A DNA stretch of 64,000 bases from Gemmiger sp. An120 (GCF_002160955.1 NZ_NFLN01000003.1:62001-126000); one strand, 5' to 3'; counted from the first letter of the stretch, positions 34,357 to 43,877 are shown. Numbers and translations are program-made. The notes: generated by a model from the letters alone, not told the origin.

Positions 34357-35737
34357 GGACAAAATCCCGGTTCATGAAGCGGGTATGGGCGCCATCCCAG
34401 CCCAGCGGCACCCGGTCGGTGGAGCCGTGACGGTTCTTGGCCACGATGCAGTAGGCGGTGTCCGCGTCCACCTGGGTATCGCTGCCGGAGGTGGAGGCGT
34501 AGTAGCCCTCCCGGTAGAGCATAAGCACGATGTCGGCGTCCTGCTCGATAGAACCGGAGTCACGCAGGTCGGACAGCTGGGGCTGATGATCGGCACGGCC
34601 GCTCTTTTCGGTGGCACGGCTCAGCTGGGACAGGGCGATGACCGGCACGTTCAGCTCCTTGGCCATGATCTTCAGGTTTCGGGTGATCTCGCTGATTTCC
34701 TGCACACGGTTTTCGGTGCGCTTGCCGGTGCTCATCAGCTGCAGGTAGTCAATGACGATCAGGCCGATGGGCGCGCGGGAGGTATCCCGGTTGATCTGGC
34801 GGATCTTGGCCTTGATCTCCGGGATGGTGATGTTGGAGGTGTCGTCCATAAAGATGGGCACATCGTGAAGCAGCTCGGTTACATGGACCAGGTCCTGCCA
34901 GTCGGAACTGGTCAGGGCGCCGGTACGGAACGCTTGGCTGCCGATGCCCGCCTCGGAGGACAGGATACGGCTGACGATCTGGTCCTTGCCCATTTCCAGG
35001 CTGAAGATGGCCACCGGGATTTTCTGGCGCTTGGCCACGTTGGTGGCGATGTTCAGCGCAAAGCTGGTTTTGCCCATACCGGGACGGGCGGCCAGGATGA
35101 TCAGGTCCGACCGGCCCAACCCGCCGCTGAGCAGTTCATCCAGGCCGGTAAAGCCGGTGGGGATGCCCGCGTACTTGCTGCGGTTGGGGCCGGACAGCTG
35201 CTGCAGGCTGATCAGGGTGTCCACCACCACATCGTTCATCTGGGTCAGGCCGGTCTGGCCGCGGCCCGAACGGATCTCGTACAGCCGCTGCTCGGCATTT
35301 TCCAGCAGCAGATCCGCGTCGCTTTCCTCGTTGCTCTGCTCCAGGATGCTCTGGGCAGCCAGCATCAGCTGGCGAACGCGGTATTTCTCCTCTACGATGC
35401 GGGCGTAGGCCTTTACATTGCTGACCGAGGGCACCGTCTCGGCGATGCTGGTCAGGTACTGCACCGCCGCGTCCGGACTTTCAAAGGCCCCGCTGGCGCT
35501 GACCGCCTCCTGCAGGGTGACGAAGTCCAGCGAATAACCCGCAGTGTACAGCCGCAGCATCTGGGAGAAAATCTCCCCGTTGCTGCGCTGGTAGAACATT
35601 TCCGGGCGCAGGATCTCCACCAGATCAGCCAGAACGCCCGGTTCCAGCAGCACGGCGCCCAGCACCGACTGCTCCGCCCGCAGGTTATAGGGCAGGGACA
35701 GGCCCATGCTTTCCAGATTCAAGCTTACATCTTTCAT
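34343..35737 (-). CDS. dnaB: Replicative DNA helicase DnaB
   Basis: 464 residues. N-terminal domain (about 12-115) with PYNLRAEQSVLGAVLLEP, linker, then RecA-like motor: Walker A AARPGMGKTSFALNI (about 200-214), H1a FSLEMGKDQI, Walker B IGLIVIDYLQLM, and the C-terminal SQLSRATEKSG and GSIEQDADIVLMLYREGYY motifs. Unwinds DNA at the replication fork. Located directly after rplI, an arrangement common in Firmicutes. No intein is present. Confidence 0.97.
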   Translation of the reverse strand: MKDVSLNLESMGLSLPYNLRAEQSVLGAVLLEPGVLADLVEILRPEMFYQRSNGEIFSQMLRLYTAGYSLDFVTLQEAVSASGAFESPDAAVQYLTSIAETVPSVSNVKAYARIVEEKYRVRQLMLAAQSILEQSNEESDADLLLENAEQRLYEIRSGRGQTGLTQMNDVVVDTLISLQQLSGPNRSKYAGIPTGFTGLDELLSGGLGRSDLIILAARPGMGKTSFALNIATNVAKRQKIPVAIFSLEMGKDQIVSRILSSEAGIGSQAFRTGALTSSDWQDLVHVTELLHDVPIFMDDTSNITIPEIKAKIRQINRDTSRAPIGLIVIDYLQLMSTGKRTENRVQEISEITRNLKIMAKELNVPVIALSQLSRATEKSGRADHQPQLSDLRDSGSIEQDADIVLMLYREGYYASTSGSDTQVDADTAYCIVAKNRHGSTDRVPLGWDGAHTRFMNRDFVHEYN

Positions 35738-35779
35738 GGTTCACGCGCTCTTTTCCGGCCCGGCGGGCCACAGGATAAA

Positions 35780-35807
35780 CGGCGCGGAGCAATCTTGCCC
35801 CGCGCCG
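35780..35807 (-). terminator. GC-rich hairpin between rplI and dnaB (weak terminator or processing site)
   Basis: GGCGCGG (35781-35787) pairs with CCGCGCC (35800-35806), extended by an inner GC pair. On the minus strand it is followed only by GTTTATCC, so termination would be partial. It may lower dnaB expression relative to rplI. Confidence 0.4.
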
Positions 35808-35832
35808 GCGGTATGTGTTGGTATGAGAGGGG

Positions 35833-36279
35833 TTACAGTTCCTCCACCTTGACCTTAAAGGTGGCGCTGACCCCGGCATGCAGTTTGATGACCGCGGTAA
35901 AGGTGCCGAAGTCCTTGATATCCCGCTCCAGATCCACCTTACGCTTGTCGATATCGGCGCCCACCACCTTGGCCAGGCCATCGGCCACGTCCTTGGCGGT
36001 GATCTTGCCGAACAGACGGCCGGATGCGCCGCCCTTGGCTTTCAGGGTCACGGTTTTGCCCTCCACCTTGGCGGCCATAGCCTGGGCCTGGGCCAGCGCC
36101 TCGGCGGCGTGATGGGCCTGGGCCTCGCTCTTGGTGCGGGCCACGTTCAGCGCGCCCGCGTCGGCCGCGGCAGCCAGGCCGCGGGGGAACAGGAAGTTGC
36201 GGGCGTAACCGTCCGAAACCTCATGAATCTCGTCCTTTTTGCCGATGTTCTTTACGTCCTGTTTGAGAATGACCTTCAT
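35833..36279 (-). CDS. rplI: 50S ribosomal protein L9
   Basis: 148 residues, standard length. N-terminal rRNA-binding domain with the family signature [24 protein letters not shown] (about 13-36), long connecting helix (about 42-75) and C-terminal domain from about 80. Follows gdpP and precedes dnaB, the order seen in many Firmicutes. Confidence 0.97.
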   Translation of the reverse strand: MKVILKQDVKNIGKKDEIHEVSDGYARNFLFPRGLAAAADAGALNVARTKSEAQAHHAAEALAQAQAMAAKVEGKTVTLKAKGGASGRLFGKITAKDVADGLAKVVGADIDKRKVDLERDIKDFGTFTAVIKLHAGVSATFKVKVEEL

Positions 36280-36321
36280 GTTGACTCCTTCTTTCCGTCC
36301 CGGAAATTTCCGGAACCGGGG

Positions 36322-38286
36322 TTATTTTTTCGCTTTTTTCTCCTGGTCGGCCCGGAAGGCATCCACCGCGCTGATCAGCAGTTCCCGGGCGCGCTGGGCG
36401 CTGCAATCTTTCAGCTGGGCCCCGGCCATGGTCAGATGACCGCCGCCGCCCAGGGATTCCATAATGACCTGCACGTTCACCTCGCCCATGCTGCGGGCCG
36501 AGATGTTCACGCCGCCGTTCTTTTCCACCGCCACAAAGCTGGCGGCAACCCCCTCGATACCCAGCAGGTCATTGGCGGCCTGGGGCACCACCACCGCCAG
36601 CCCGGGGGCCAGCGGGCCGCACACCGAGATGGCGCAGCCCTTGTGGATCACGGCGTTTTCCACCAGCGAGGCCTTGGCGGCGTATTCCTCCATGCTGCTG
36701 GCAAACAGCCGCTTGACCTCCTCAGTCTGGGCGCCCATCTGCCGCAGGTAGGCCGCGGCCTCAAAGGTGCGCACGCCGGTATGCAGCGCGAAGTTGCGGG
36801 TGTCCAGCATAATGCCGGCCAGCAGGGCTTCCGCTTCCAGCGGGGTGGGTTTGTCCTCCCGGGTGCCCACGTACTGGAGCATCTCGCTGACCAGCTCGCT
36901 GGCGGAGGAGGCGTAGGGCTCATGGCAGAGCACCACAGGGTTTTCAATGTAGCCCATCGTCTTGCGATGGTGGTCGATCACCGCCACATGGCGGCACCGC
37001 TCGTAGATTTCCCGGCTTTCCAGCAGGTGGGTCAGGTAGGTGTCCACCACCACCAGCAGGGTATCCTTGGTGATGGTGTCCAGCACGTCCCCCGGTTCGG
37101 TGAAGTCGTCCCCGAAGCCGGCATCCCTGAACCGGCGCAGCAGCGGCCCGGCCAGGGTGGCCCCGCTGCGCACCGCGATGATGGCGGGCACATCCATGAT
37201 CTTGCAGATCCGCAGCACGCCGATGGCCGCGCCCACGCAGTCCAGATCGCTCATCTTGTGGCCCATGATGATGACGCTGTCGCTCTGGCGGATCATATCG
37301 GCCAGGGCGGTGGCCAGGATGCGGTTCTTGACCTTGCTGCGCTTTTCAATGCTGCGGGATACCCCGCCGTAGAATTCAAATCCGTCCCTTGTCTTGACGG
37401 CCACCTGGTCGCCGCCCCGGCCCAGGGCCATATCCAGGGACTGCTGGGCCATTTCCTGACATTCCGCCAGGGTGGCCCCGCCCCGGCCCACGCCGGCGGA
37501 CAGGGTGATGGTCTGGCTGTCGTCCAGCGCGCGGATCTGGTCCAGCAGGCTGAACTTACCGGCCACCATCTGCTGCATATGCCGCTCTTCCACCACGGCG
37601 ATATAGCGGCCTGCGCTCAGGCGGCGCAGGAAACCGGAGGTCTGACCGAAATACTGCTCCAGCGTGCGGTTGACCCCCTCCATCAGGCGGGCTTTCTCCG
37701 AGTCCTTCATGCCGTTGAAGAGGATGTCGTAGCCGTCCACCTCCAGCAGCATATAGGCCGGGCGGCTGGCGGCGTACTCGGCGGCGGTGGCCCGCAGTTC
37801 GGTCAGTTCCACCAGGAACACCACCCACACGCCGCTTTTCTCCGACGCGCCGGAGGCATATGCGTTGAAACGGCGCTCCCCTATCGTCAGATCCTGCCCC
37901 TCGGGGCGGGCGGCGGCGGTCAGATCCAGGCCGGGCAGCAGCTGCTGCACCGGCGCCAGCAGACTGCCGGGGCCGATCGCCTCCTCAAAGTGGGCGTTGC
38001 ACCAGAGCAGCGCGCCGCCCTGCAGCACCAGCGCGGGCAGCGGCATGGCCGCCAGCGAAGCCTGTATGCCGCCGGGAGCGGATATTTCACCGCCCACATA
38101 CCGGGCCACCCGGCGGCGCAGACGGCGCGCGCCGAAGGCTGCCAGCACCAGGATCAGCACCAGCGCCAGCCCTGCCGGGATCAGCAGCAGAGGCTCCGCA
38201 AAGACCAGCAGCGCCAGCAGCGCGGCACAGAGCGCGGCCAGTACCGCCAGCAGGATCTCCAGTTGAAGTCGGGGATTGCGTTTCAT
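36322..38286 (-). CDS. gdpP: Cyclic-di-AMP phosphodiesterase GdpP (DHH/DHHA1)
   Basis: 654 residues from ATG 38286 (AGGAG six bases upstream). Two N-terminal membrane helices (about 8-50), PAS-like region, a degenerate GGDEF domain (about 170-300), then a DHH phosphoesterase core: GHKMSDLDCVGAAIG (about 342), VVDTY, VIDHHRK (about 420) and C-terminal GGGGHLTMAGAQL. Hydrolyses c-di-AMP to pApA and so controls potassium and osmolyte transport and cell-wall stress responses. Upstream of rplI in the usual order. Confidence 0.95.
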   Translation of the reverse strand: MKRNPRLQLEILLAVLAALCAALLALLVFAEPLLLIPAGLALVLILVLAAFGARRLRRRVARYVGGEISAPGGIQASLAAMPLPALVLQGGALLWCNAHFEEAIGPGSLLAPVQQLLPGLDLTAAARPEGQDLTIGERRFNAYASGASEKSGVWVVFLVELTELRATAAEYAASRPAYMLLEVDGYDILFNGMKDSEKARLMEGVNRTLEQYFGQTSGFLRRLSAGRYIAVVEERHMQQMVAGKFSLLDQIRALDDSQTITLSAGVGRGGATLAECQEMAQQSLDMALGRGGDQVAVKTRDGFEFYGGVSRSIEKRSKVKNRILATALADMIRQSDSVIIMGHKMSDLDCVGAAIGVLRICKIMDVPAIIAVRSGATLAGPLLRRFRDAGFGDDFTEPGDVLDTITKDTLLVVVDTYLTHLLESREIYERCRHVAVIDHHRKTMGYIENPVVLCHEPYASSASELVSEMLQYVGTREDKPTPLEAEALLAGIMLDTRNFALHTGVRTFEAAAYLRQMGAQTEEVKRLFASSMEEYAAKASLVENAVIHKGCAISVCGPLAPGLAVVVPQAANDLLGIEGVAASFVAVEKNGGVNISARSMGEVNVQVIMESLGGGGHLTMAGAQLKDCSAQRARELLISAVDAFRADQEKKAKK

Positions 38287-38350
38287 GGTTTTCTCCTCAG
38301 TACGGCGGCGGGCGGCCGCCGTATCGCCGCGCACAGGGCGCGGCCGCAGT

Positions 38351-40246
38351 TTACACTTCCATCAGGATGGGCAGGATCATCGGGCTGCGCTTGGTCTTGC
38401 GGTAGATATAGGCGCTGAGCGATTCCCGCACACGGGTCTTGACGCTGTTCCAGTCGTGCATATGGTAATCGGCGGCGCACTTGTCAAACACCGCCTGCAC
38501 CACACGGCGGGCTTCGTCCATAAGCTCCTCGCTCTCCCGCACGTAGACAAAGCCGCGGCTGACCAGATCCGGCCCGGCCAGCACCTGGCCGGTCTTGTTG
38601 TCCACCGTGGCCACCACGATGACCAGACCGTCTTGGGACAGGTGGCGGCGGTCCCGCAGCACCACATTGCCCACGTCGCCCACGCCCAGGCCGTCCACCA
38701 TGACCGCGCCGGCCTGCACCGGCTCGCCCAGGGTCATGGCGTCCCGGGACAGGTTGATGCTGTCGCCGTTGGCGGCGATCAGGATGTTCTTTTCCGGAAT
38801 GCCCAGCTTCATGGCGGTCAGCGCATGCTTTTTCAGCTGCTTGTACTCGCCGTGCACCGGCAGGAAGTACTGGGGATTGGCCAGGGTGAGCATGAGTTTC
38901 TGCTCCTCCTGGCAGGCGTGGCCGGACACATGCACATCGTACATGGATTCGTATATGACCTCAGCGCCCAGGCTCAGCAGGCCGTTGACCACCTTGGTGA
39001 CCATCTTTTCGTTGCCGGGAATGGGGTTGGCGCTGATGATGATGAAGTCCCCGGGGCCTACCCGCACATTGCGGTGGCTGCTGCCGGCCATGCGGGACAG
39101 CGCGCTCAGCGGCTCGCCCTGGCTGCCGGTGGTGATCAGCACGATCTTCTCCGGCGGGTACCGGTTGATCATCTCCAGATCAATGAGCACCCCTTCCGGC
39201 GCGTGCAGGTAGCCCAGTTCCAGCGCCATCTGGGTGTTGTTGGCCATGCTGCGGCCGGACACCGCTACCTTGCGGCCGTTCTCCACCGCCAGATCGATCA
39301 TCTGCTGGATGCGGTAGAGGTTGGAAGCAAAGGTGGCAATGATAATGCGCTGCTTGGCAGCCTGGCGGAACAGGTTGCTGACGCTTTCGGCCACCTTGTG
39401 CTCGGTGGCGGTGAAGCCCGGGCGCTCCGCGTTGGTGGAGTCGCTCAGCAGTGCCAGCACGCCACGGCGGCCGTACTCGGCAATGGTGGTCAGATCGGTG
39501 GGGCCGCCGGTAAGCGGGGTGTAGTCGATCTTGAAGTCGCCGGTCTGGATCACGATACCGGCGGGACACTCGATGGCGAACGCCACCGCGTCCGGAATGG
39601 AGTGGTTCACATGGATGGGCTCGATCGTAAAGCAGCCCAGCTTGAACTTGTTCTTGGGGGCGATCTCCACAAATTTGGTGCTGCCCAGCAGGCCGTGCTC
39701 TTCCAGCTTGTTCTTGATCAGACCAATGGTGAGCCGGGTGGCGTAGATGGGCAGATTCACCTGCCGCAGCAGATAGGGCAGGCTGCCGATGTGGTCCTCA
39801 TGGCCGTGGGTGATGATTACGCCCTTGATCCGGTCCTTGTTCTGCACCACATAGGTGAAATCGGGGATGACCAGGTCGATGCCGAACATCTCGCTGTCCG
39901 GGAAGACCAGGCCGCAGTCCACCAGCAGCATATCCCCCTCACACTCATAGAGGGTGATGTTTTTGCCCACTTCGCCCAGGCCGCCCAGGGGGATGATCCG
40001 CATCCCGGGAGCGGCGGCGTTGCGGCGGGCCGGATTGCGGCGCCGGTTGTTCGGCCGGGGATCGGCCTGCGGGGCCAATGCCGCCGGCGCGGGGGCCGCC
40101 AGGGCCGCGGTGTTCTTGGGTTTGGACGTGCGGGGACGGTGACCGCCGCCTTCCTGCGGGGCTTTCGCCGCGGGGCGGCGGGCCGGGGCGCGGCGGGTGG
40201 ATTTTTTCTCCGGTACGGGGCTTGTTTGCTTCTCTGTTTGTGCCAT
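38351..40246 (-). CDS. rnj: Ribonuclease J
   Basis: 631 residues. Residues 1 to about 80 are a basic, Ala/Pro-rich extension without predicted fold (STRRAPARRPAAKAP, RPNNRRRNPARRN). The metallo-beta-lactamase core starts at MRIIPLGGLGEVGKN, with the zinc motif HGHEDHIGSLPYLL (about 156), beta-CASP domain (ATFASNLYRIQQMIDLA, LITTGSQGEPLSALSRMA) and HASGHA-like segment VSGHACQEE. 5'-to-3' exonuclease and endonuclease in mRNA decay and rRNA maturation. First gene of the long leftward operon, behind a 210-nt leader. Confidence 0.95.
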   Translation of the reverse strand: MAQTEKQTSPVPEKKSTRRAPARRPAAKAPQEGGGHRPRTSKPKNTAALAAPAPAALAPQADPRPNNRRRNPARRNAAAPGMRIIPLGGLGEVGKNITLYECEGDMLLVDCGLVFPDSEMFGIDLVIPDFTYVVQNKDRIKGVIITHGHEDHIGSLPYLLRQVNLPIYATRLTIGLIKNKLEEHGLLGSTKFVEIAPKNKFKLGCFTIEPIHVNHSIPDAVAFAIECPAGIVIQTGDFKIDYTPLTGGPTDLTTIAEYGRRGVLALLSDSTNAERPGFTATEHKVAESVSNLFRQAAKQRIIIATFASNLYRIQQMIDLAVENGRKVAVSGRSMANNTQMALELGYLHAPEGVLIDLEMINRYPPEKIVLITTGSQGEPLSALSRMAGSSHRNVRVGPGDFIIISANPIPGNEKMVTKVVNGLLSLGAEVIYESMYDVHVSGHACQEEQKLMLTLANPQYFLPVHGEYKQLKKHALTAMKLGIPEKNILIAANGDSINLSRDAMTLGEPVQAGAVMVDGLGVGDVGNVVLRDRRHLSQDGLVIVVATVDNKTGQVLAGPDLVSRGFVYVRESEELMDEARRVVQAVFDKCAADYHMHDWNSVKTRVRESLSAYIYRKTKRSPMILPILMEV

Positions 40247-40457
40247 ACTACCTCCATATTGATACGCGTACCAGAGCCCGCCGCACGCTTGCTGCAGCCG
40301 ACCCGGTACCGAGATGTGTGTTGCGGCTTTGTGCCGCTATCCTTACCGGCAAGCCCCTTCCGGGCCGCCATAAGTATCCGTTTTCGTATACGAGCACGGT
40401 GAGTCCATTGAAAAATGCAACCCAGGCTCTGCGCGATGACAACGTACACCTAAAGAT
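40247..40457 (-). other. Long 5' untranslated leader of rnj
   Basis: The promoter at 40464-40492 predicts transcription from about 40457, giving a leader of some 210 nt before the rnj ATG (GGAGG lies just upstream of it). Several GC-rich complementary segments exist but I could not fit a known riboswitch, T-box or terminator. The only long frame in it lacks an ATG and a good ribosome site. RNase J genes elsewhere are subject to RNA-level autoregulation, so a regulatory leader is plausible but unproven. The remaining part of the gene-free stretch up to 40632 holds the two divergent promoters. Confidence 0.45.
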
Positions 40458-40463
40458 GATTTT

Positions 40464-40492
40464 ATTATAAGTCCCCCTACAGGCTTTGTCAA
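40464..40492 (-). promoter_or_regulatory. Consensus sigma-A promoter for the rnj operon
   Basis: Minus-strand TTGACA (40492-40487), 17-base spacer, TATAAT (40469-40464): a perfect consensus. Expected to drive rnj, gdpP, rplI, dnaB, tilS, hpt, ftsH and the zinc-ribbon gene. Confidence 0.9.
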
Positions 40493-40547
40493 TTCGCCCC
40501 GCCCGGGGACAGTTTCGCCCAAAACTGCCGCCGGTAATCGCCGGGCC

Positions 40548-40576
40548 TTGCCCCGGCCGGGCAAAACCTATATAAT
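40548..40576 (+). promoter_or_regulatory. Promoter of rnhA
   Basis: -35 TTGCCC (40548-40553), 17-base spacer, -10 TATAAT (40571-40576). AAAGGAG stands before ATG 40633. Confidence 0.75.
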
Positions 40577-40632
40577 AATACAGAATATAAGCGGGCCGCG
40601 GCGCCCGGCTACATCATCGCAAAGGAGACGCC

Positions 40633-41082
40633 ATGAAACAGATCGAGATCTTTACCGACGGGGCCTGCAGCGGCAACCCCGGCCCGGGCGGCTGGGGCGC
40701 GGTGCTGCGCTACCGGGGTGTGGAAAAGGAGCTGAGCGGCGGCGAAGCCCAGACCACCAACAACCGCATGGAGCTGACTGCCCTGATCGAGGCGCTGGCG
40801 GTGCTCAAGGAGCCCTGCGAGATCACCCTGTGCAGCGACAGCAAGTATGTGATCGACGGGCTGCAGAAGGGCTGGGCCAAGGGCTGGAAGGCCCGGGGCT
40901 GGAAAAAGGCGGACAAATCCCCTGCCCTGAACCCGGATCTGTGGGACCGGCTGCTGACCCTGGCCGAGCCCCATACCATCCATTACCAGTGGATCAAAGG
41001 CCATGCCGGGCACCCGGAGAACGAGCGGTGCGACCGGATGGCGGTGGAACAGAGCCGCCGCTATGGCGGCCGGCAGGGCTGA
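40633..41082 (+). CDS. rnhA: Ribonuclease HI
   Basis: 149 residues, close to the 155 of Escherichia coli RNase HI. Catalytic carboxylates: D9 in [19 protein letters not shown]47 in NNRMELTA, D69 in [10 protein letters not shown] and a C-terminal Asp in NERCDRMA. The basic handle helix is present ([18 protein letters not shown]), so it is the handle-containing type I form. Removes RNA from RNA-DNA hybrids. Confidence 0.96.
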   Translation: MKQIEIFTDGACSGNPGPGGWGAVLRYRGVEKELSGGEAQTTNNRMELTALIEALAVLKEPCEITLCSDSKYVIDGLQKGWAKGWKARGWKKADKSPALNPDLWDRLLTLAEPHTIHYQWIKGHAGHPENERCDRMAVEQSRRYGGRQG

Positions 41083-41105
41083 ACCGGGCTTTTTGCGCCG
41101 GGGTA

Positions 41106-41134
41106 TTGCAATTTACACCAAAATGGTATATATT
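41106..41134 (+). promoter_or_regulatory. Promoter of the iscS-iscU-mnmA operon
   Basis: -35 TTGCAA (41106-41111), 17-base spacer, -10 TATATT (41129-41134). No IscR-type site is evident. Confidence 0.65.
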
Positions 41135-41190
41135 AAGTGCAGCGGAGGCAGCGTGCCGCCCGCAATCCAAGCAAGGCAAGGTGACAATCG

Positions 41191-42363
41191 ATGGATCATA
41201 TCGTTTATTTAGACAACGCCGCCACCACCCCGGTGGACCCGCAGGTGGTGCAGGCGATGCTGCCTGTGCTGACCGGCCCGGGCGGCAACCCCAGCAGCCA
41301 CTACAGCATTGGCTATGAAGCCAAAGAGCAGATCGACACCGCCCGCGCCCAGGTAGCCGCGGCACTGGGCTGCCTGCCCGGGGAGGTTTACTTCACCGGC
41401 GGCGGTTCCGAGGCGGACAACTGGGCCATCAAGGGCACGGCCCGCAAGCTGGCCCGGCAGGGCAAAAAGCACCTGATCACCAGTGCCTTTGAGCATCACG
41501 CGGTGGTGCACGCCATGCAGGCGCTGGAGAAGGACGGTTTTGAGGTGACCTGGCTGCCGGTAACGGCCGACGGGTTTGTGCGGCCCGAGGATGTGGCCGC
41601 GGCCATCCGGCCGGACACCGCGCTGGTGAGCGTGATGCTGGCCAACAACGAGATCGGCACCATCCAGCCGATTCAGGAGATCGCCGCCATCTGCCGGGAG
41701 AAAAAGGTGCTCTGCCACACCGACGCGGTGCAGGCGGTGGGCGCCATCCCGGTGAATGTAAAAGAGCTGGGGGTGGACATGCTCAGCCTGAGCGGCCACA
41801 AATTCAACGGTCCCAAGGGCGTGGGCGCTTTGTATATCCGGCGGGGCGTTCTGCCGGATAACCTGATCGATGGGGGCGGGCAGGAATCCCGCCGCCGGGC
41901 CGGCACCGAAAACGTGGCCGGTATCGTGGGGCTGGGCGCCGCCATTGAACTGGCGGTGGGCCACCTGGAGGAAAAGCAGGCCCATCTGGTTGCGCTGCGG
42001 GATTATGTGATCGGCCGTGTGCTGGCCAACATCCCCGAGACCCGGCTGAACGGCGACGCGAAAAACCGCCTGCCCGGCAACGCGAACATCAGCTTTGCGG
42101 GCCTGGAGGGCGAGACCATCCTGCTGGATCTGGACATGCGGGGCATCTGTGCCTCCACCGGGTCGGCCTGCAACAGCGACAGCCTGGACCCCAGCCATGT
42201 GCTGCTGGCCATCGGGCTGCCCCACGAGGCCGCCCACGGCACCATGCGGTTCAGCTTCGGGCCGCAGAACACAATGGAAGAGGCAGAATATTTGTGCAGC
42301 GTGCTGGAGGAGATCATCCCCCTGCGCCGGGCCATGAGCCCGGTGTGGAAGCCGCTGGCGTGA
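41191..42363 (+). CDS. iscS: Cysteine desulfurase (IscS/NifS type)
   Basis: 390 residues from ATG 41191 (AAGGTG upstream). PLP enzyme: YLDNAATTPVDPQV start, EHHAVVHAMQAL, HTDAVQAVGAIPVN, PLP-lysine in SLSGHKFNGPKGVGALYIR (about 205-223), and the persulfide Cys in ICASTGSACNSDSLDPSHVL (about 325). Removes sulfur from cysteine and passes it to IscU and MnmA, both encoded next in the operon. Confidence 0.96.
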   Translation: MDHIVYLDNAATTPVDPQVVQAMLPVLTGPGGNPSSHYSIGYEAKEQIDTARAQVAAALGCLPGEVYFTGGGSEADNWAIKGTARKLARQGKKHLITSAFEHHAVVHAMQALEKDGFEVTWLPVTADGFVRPEDVAAAIRPDTALVSVMLANNEIGTIQPIQEIAAICREKKVLCHTDAVQAVGAIPVNVKELGVDMLSLSGHKFNGPKGVGALYIRRGVLPDNLIDGGGQESRRRAGTENVAGIVGLGAAIELAVGHLEEKQAHLVALRDYVIGRVLANIPETRLNGDAKNRLPGNANISFAGLEGETILLDLDMRGICASTGSACNSDSLDPSHVLLAIGLPHEAAHGTMRFSFGPQNTMEEAEYLCSVLEEIIPLRRAMSPVWKPLA

Positions 42364-42388
42364 TATAAGGAACAGGAGGCACAAAACC

Positions 42389-42835
42389 ATGGGAATGTAC
42401 AGTGAAAAGGTAATGGATCATTTTGCCCATCCCCGCAATGTGGGGGAAATGCCCGACGCCAACGGCGTGGGCGAGGTGGGCAACGCCAAGTGCGGCGACA
42501 TCATGCGGATGTACCTGAAGATTGAGGACGGCCGCATCGTGGACGTGAAGTTCATGACCTTCGGCTGCGGGGCGGCCATCGCCACCAGCAGCATGGCCAC
42601 CGAGCTGATCAAGGGCCGCACCATTGAGGAGGCCCTGGGCCTGACCAACAAGGCCGTTGTGGAGGCGCTGGACGGTCTGCCGCCGGTCAAGGTGCACTGC
42701 AGCGTGCTGGCCGAACAGGCCGTGAAGGCCGCTCTGAGCGACTACTACCGCCGCCAGGGGGTAGATCCGGAGCCCATCGTGGGCAAACTGACCGAAGACT
42801 GCCACGCCTGCGAAGGGGGTAGCTGCGGTGTCTGA
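42389..42835 (+). CDS. iscU: Iron-sulfur cluster scaffold protein (IscU/NifU-like)
   Basis: 148 residues, ATG 42389 with AGGAGG upstream. The three cluster cysteines are in place: C36 region (VGNAKCGDIMRM), C63 region (TFGCGAAIATSSM) and C104 region (KVHCSVLAEQAV). The C-terminal tail CHACEGGSC adds four more cysteines, a feature of Clostridia-type NifU proteins. Scaffold for [2Fe-2S] and [4Fe-4S] assembly, needed by the hydrogenase and rubrerythrin-type proteins. Overlaps mnmA by eight bases. Confidence 0.95.
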   Translation: MGMYSEKVMDHFAHPRNVGEMPDANGVGEVGNAKCGDIMRMYLKIEDGRIVDVKFMTFGCGAAIATSSMATELIKGRTIEEALGLTNKAVVEALDGLPPVKVHCSVLAEQAVKAALSDYYRRQGVDPEPIVGKLTEDCHACEGGSCGV

Positions 42836-43877
42836 GGCGGGATTTTCCACCTTTGAACAGCAGGACGGCGTACTGGTTGCCCTGAGCGGCGGGGTGGACA
42901 GCAGCGTCTGCGTGCAGATCCTGCAGCAGCAGGGGTTTGCGGTGCAGGCGGCGGTGATCCGCTTCTCCCCCGCCCACGAGGGCGCGGTGGAGGCCGCCCA
43001 AAAGGCCGCGGGCCAGCTGGGGGTGCCCCTGCACGTGATCGACGCGCAGGAGGAGTTTGACCGGCTGGTGGTAAGCCCGTTCTGCGAAAGCTACTGCCGG
43101 GGCGAGACCCCGAACCCCTGCATCCGGTGCAACCCGGCGCTGAAGTTCCGGCTGCTGGCCGAGGAGGCCGACCGGCTGGGCATCGACCTGATCGCCACCG
43201 GGCATTACGCCCGGGTGGTACAGGACGAGGACGGGCTGTACCGCATCCACCGTCCGGAATCCGAGGCCCGGGACCAGAGCTATATGCTCTACCGGCTGGA
43301 GCAGGATATCCTGAAACGGCTGGTGCTGCCTTTGGGCGAATTTGAAAAGGACGATATCCGGGAGATGGCCCGGGAAAGCGGCCTGGCCTGCGCCGACGCG
43401 CCGGACAGCATGGAGATCTGCTTTATCCCAGACGGGGACTACACCGGCTTTATCCGCGCCCGGGGCCTGACCGACCGCAGCGGGCGGTTCATCGGCCCGG
43501 AGGGGCAGGATCTGGGCCCCCACAAGGGGGTTGCCAGCTACACGGTGGGCCAGCGCCGGGGCCTGGGCATTGCCCTGGGCGAACCGGTGTTCGTGCAGCG
43601 CATCCTGGAAAACGGCGATGTGCAACTGGGCCGGGCGGGACAGGAATTTGCCCGCCGGGTACGGCTGCGGGACTGGGCCGGGCCGTCGGAAATGCCCCCT
43701 GCGGGCAGCTATCTGGCCCGGGTGCGCAGTGCGGCCAAACCCGCCGCCTGCCGGTTTGACGGGGCCGAGTGGCTGGAATTTGACGAGCCAGTGCGGGCCC
43801 CCGCCCCCGGCCAGAGCGCGGTGCTCTATGCGGGCGGCGCGGTGCTGGGCGGCGGCATTATCGACGATTTCGCCTGA
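42828..43877 (+). CDS. mnmA: tRNA-specific 2-thiouridylase MnmA
   Basis: 349 residues from GTG 42828, overlapping iscU. PP-loop VALSGGVDSSVCV (about 14-26), catalytic Cys in NPCIRCNPALKF (about 92), GHYARV, RDQSYMLYRLEQ, and second Cys in SMEICFIPDGDYTGF. Thiolates U34 of Glu, Lys and Gln tRNAs with sulfur relayed from IscS. Operon order iscS-iscU-mnmA fits this transfer. Ends before a strong bidirectional terminator. Confidence 0.96.
   Translation: MSEAGFSTFEQQDGVLVALSGGVDSSVCVQILQQQGFAVQAAVIRFSPAHEGAVEAAQKAAGQLGVPLHVIDAQEEFDRLVVSPFCESYCRGETPNPCIRCNPALKFRLLAEEADRLGIDLIATGHYARVVQDEDGLYRIHRPESEARDQSYMLYRLEQDILKRLVLPLGEFEKDDIREMARESGLACADAPDSMEICFIPDGDYTGFIRARGLTDRSGRFIGPEGQDLGPHKGVASYTVGQRRGLGIALGEPVFVQRILENGDVQLGRAGQEFARRVRLRDWAGPSEMPPAGSYLARVRSAAKPAACRFDGAEWLEFDEPVRAPAPGQSAVLYAGGAVLGGGIIDDFA

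Noticed and set aside
40248-40442. A 64-codon frame in the rnj leader ending one base before the rnj start
   Set aside because: It begins with TTG, has no ATG and only a weak AGGTG upstream, and its translation has no protein-like character.
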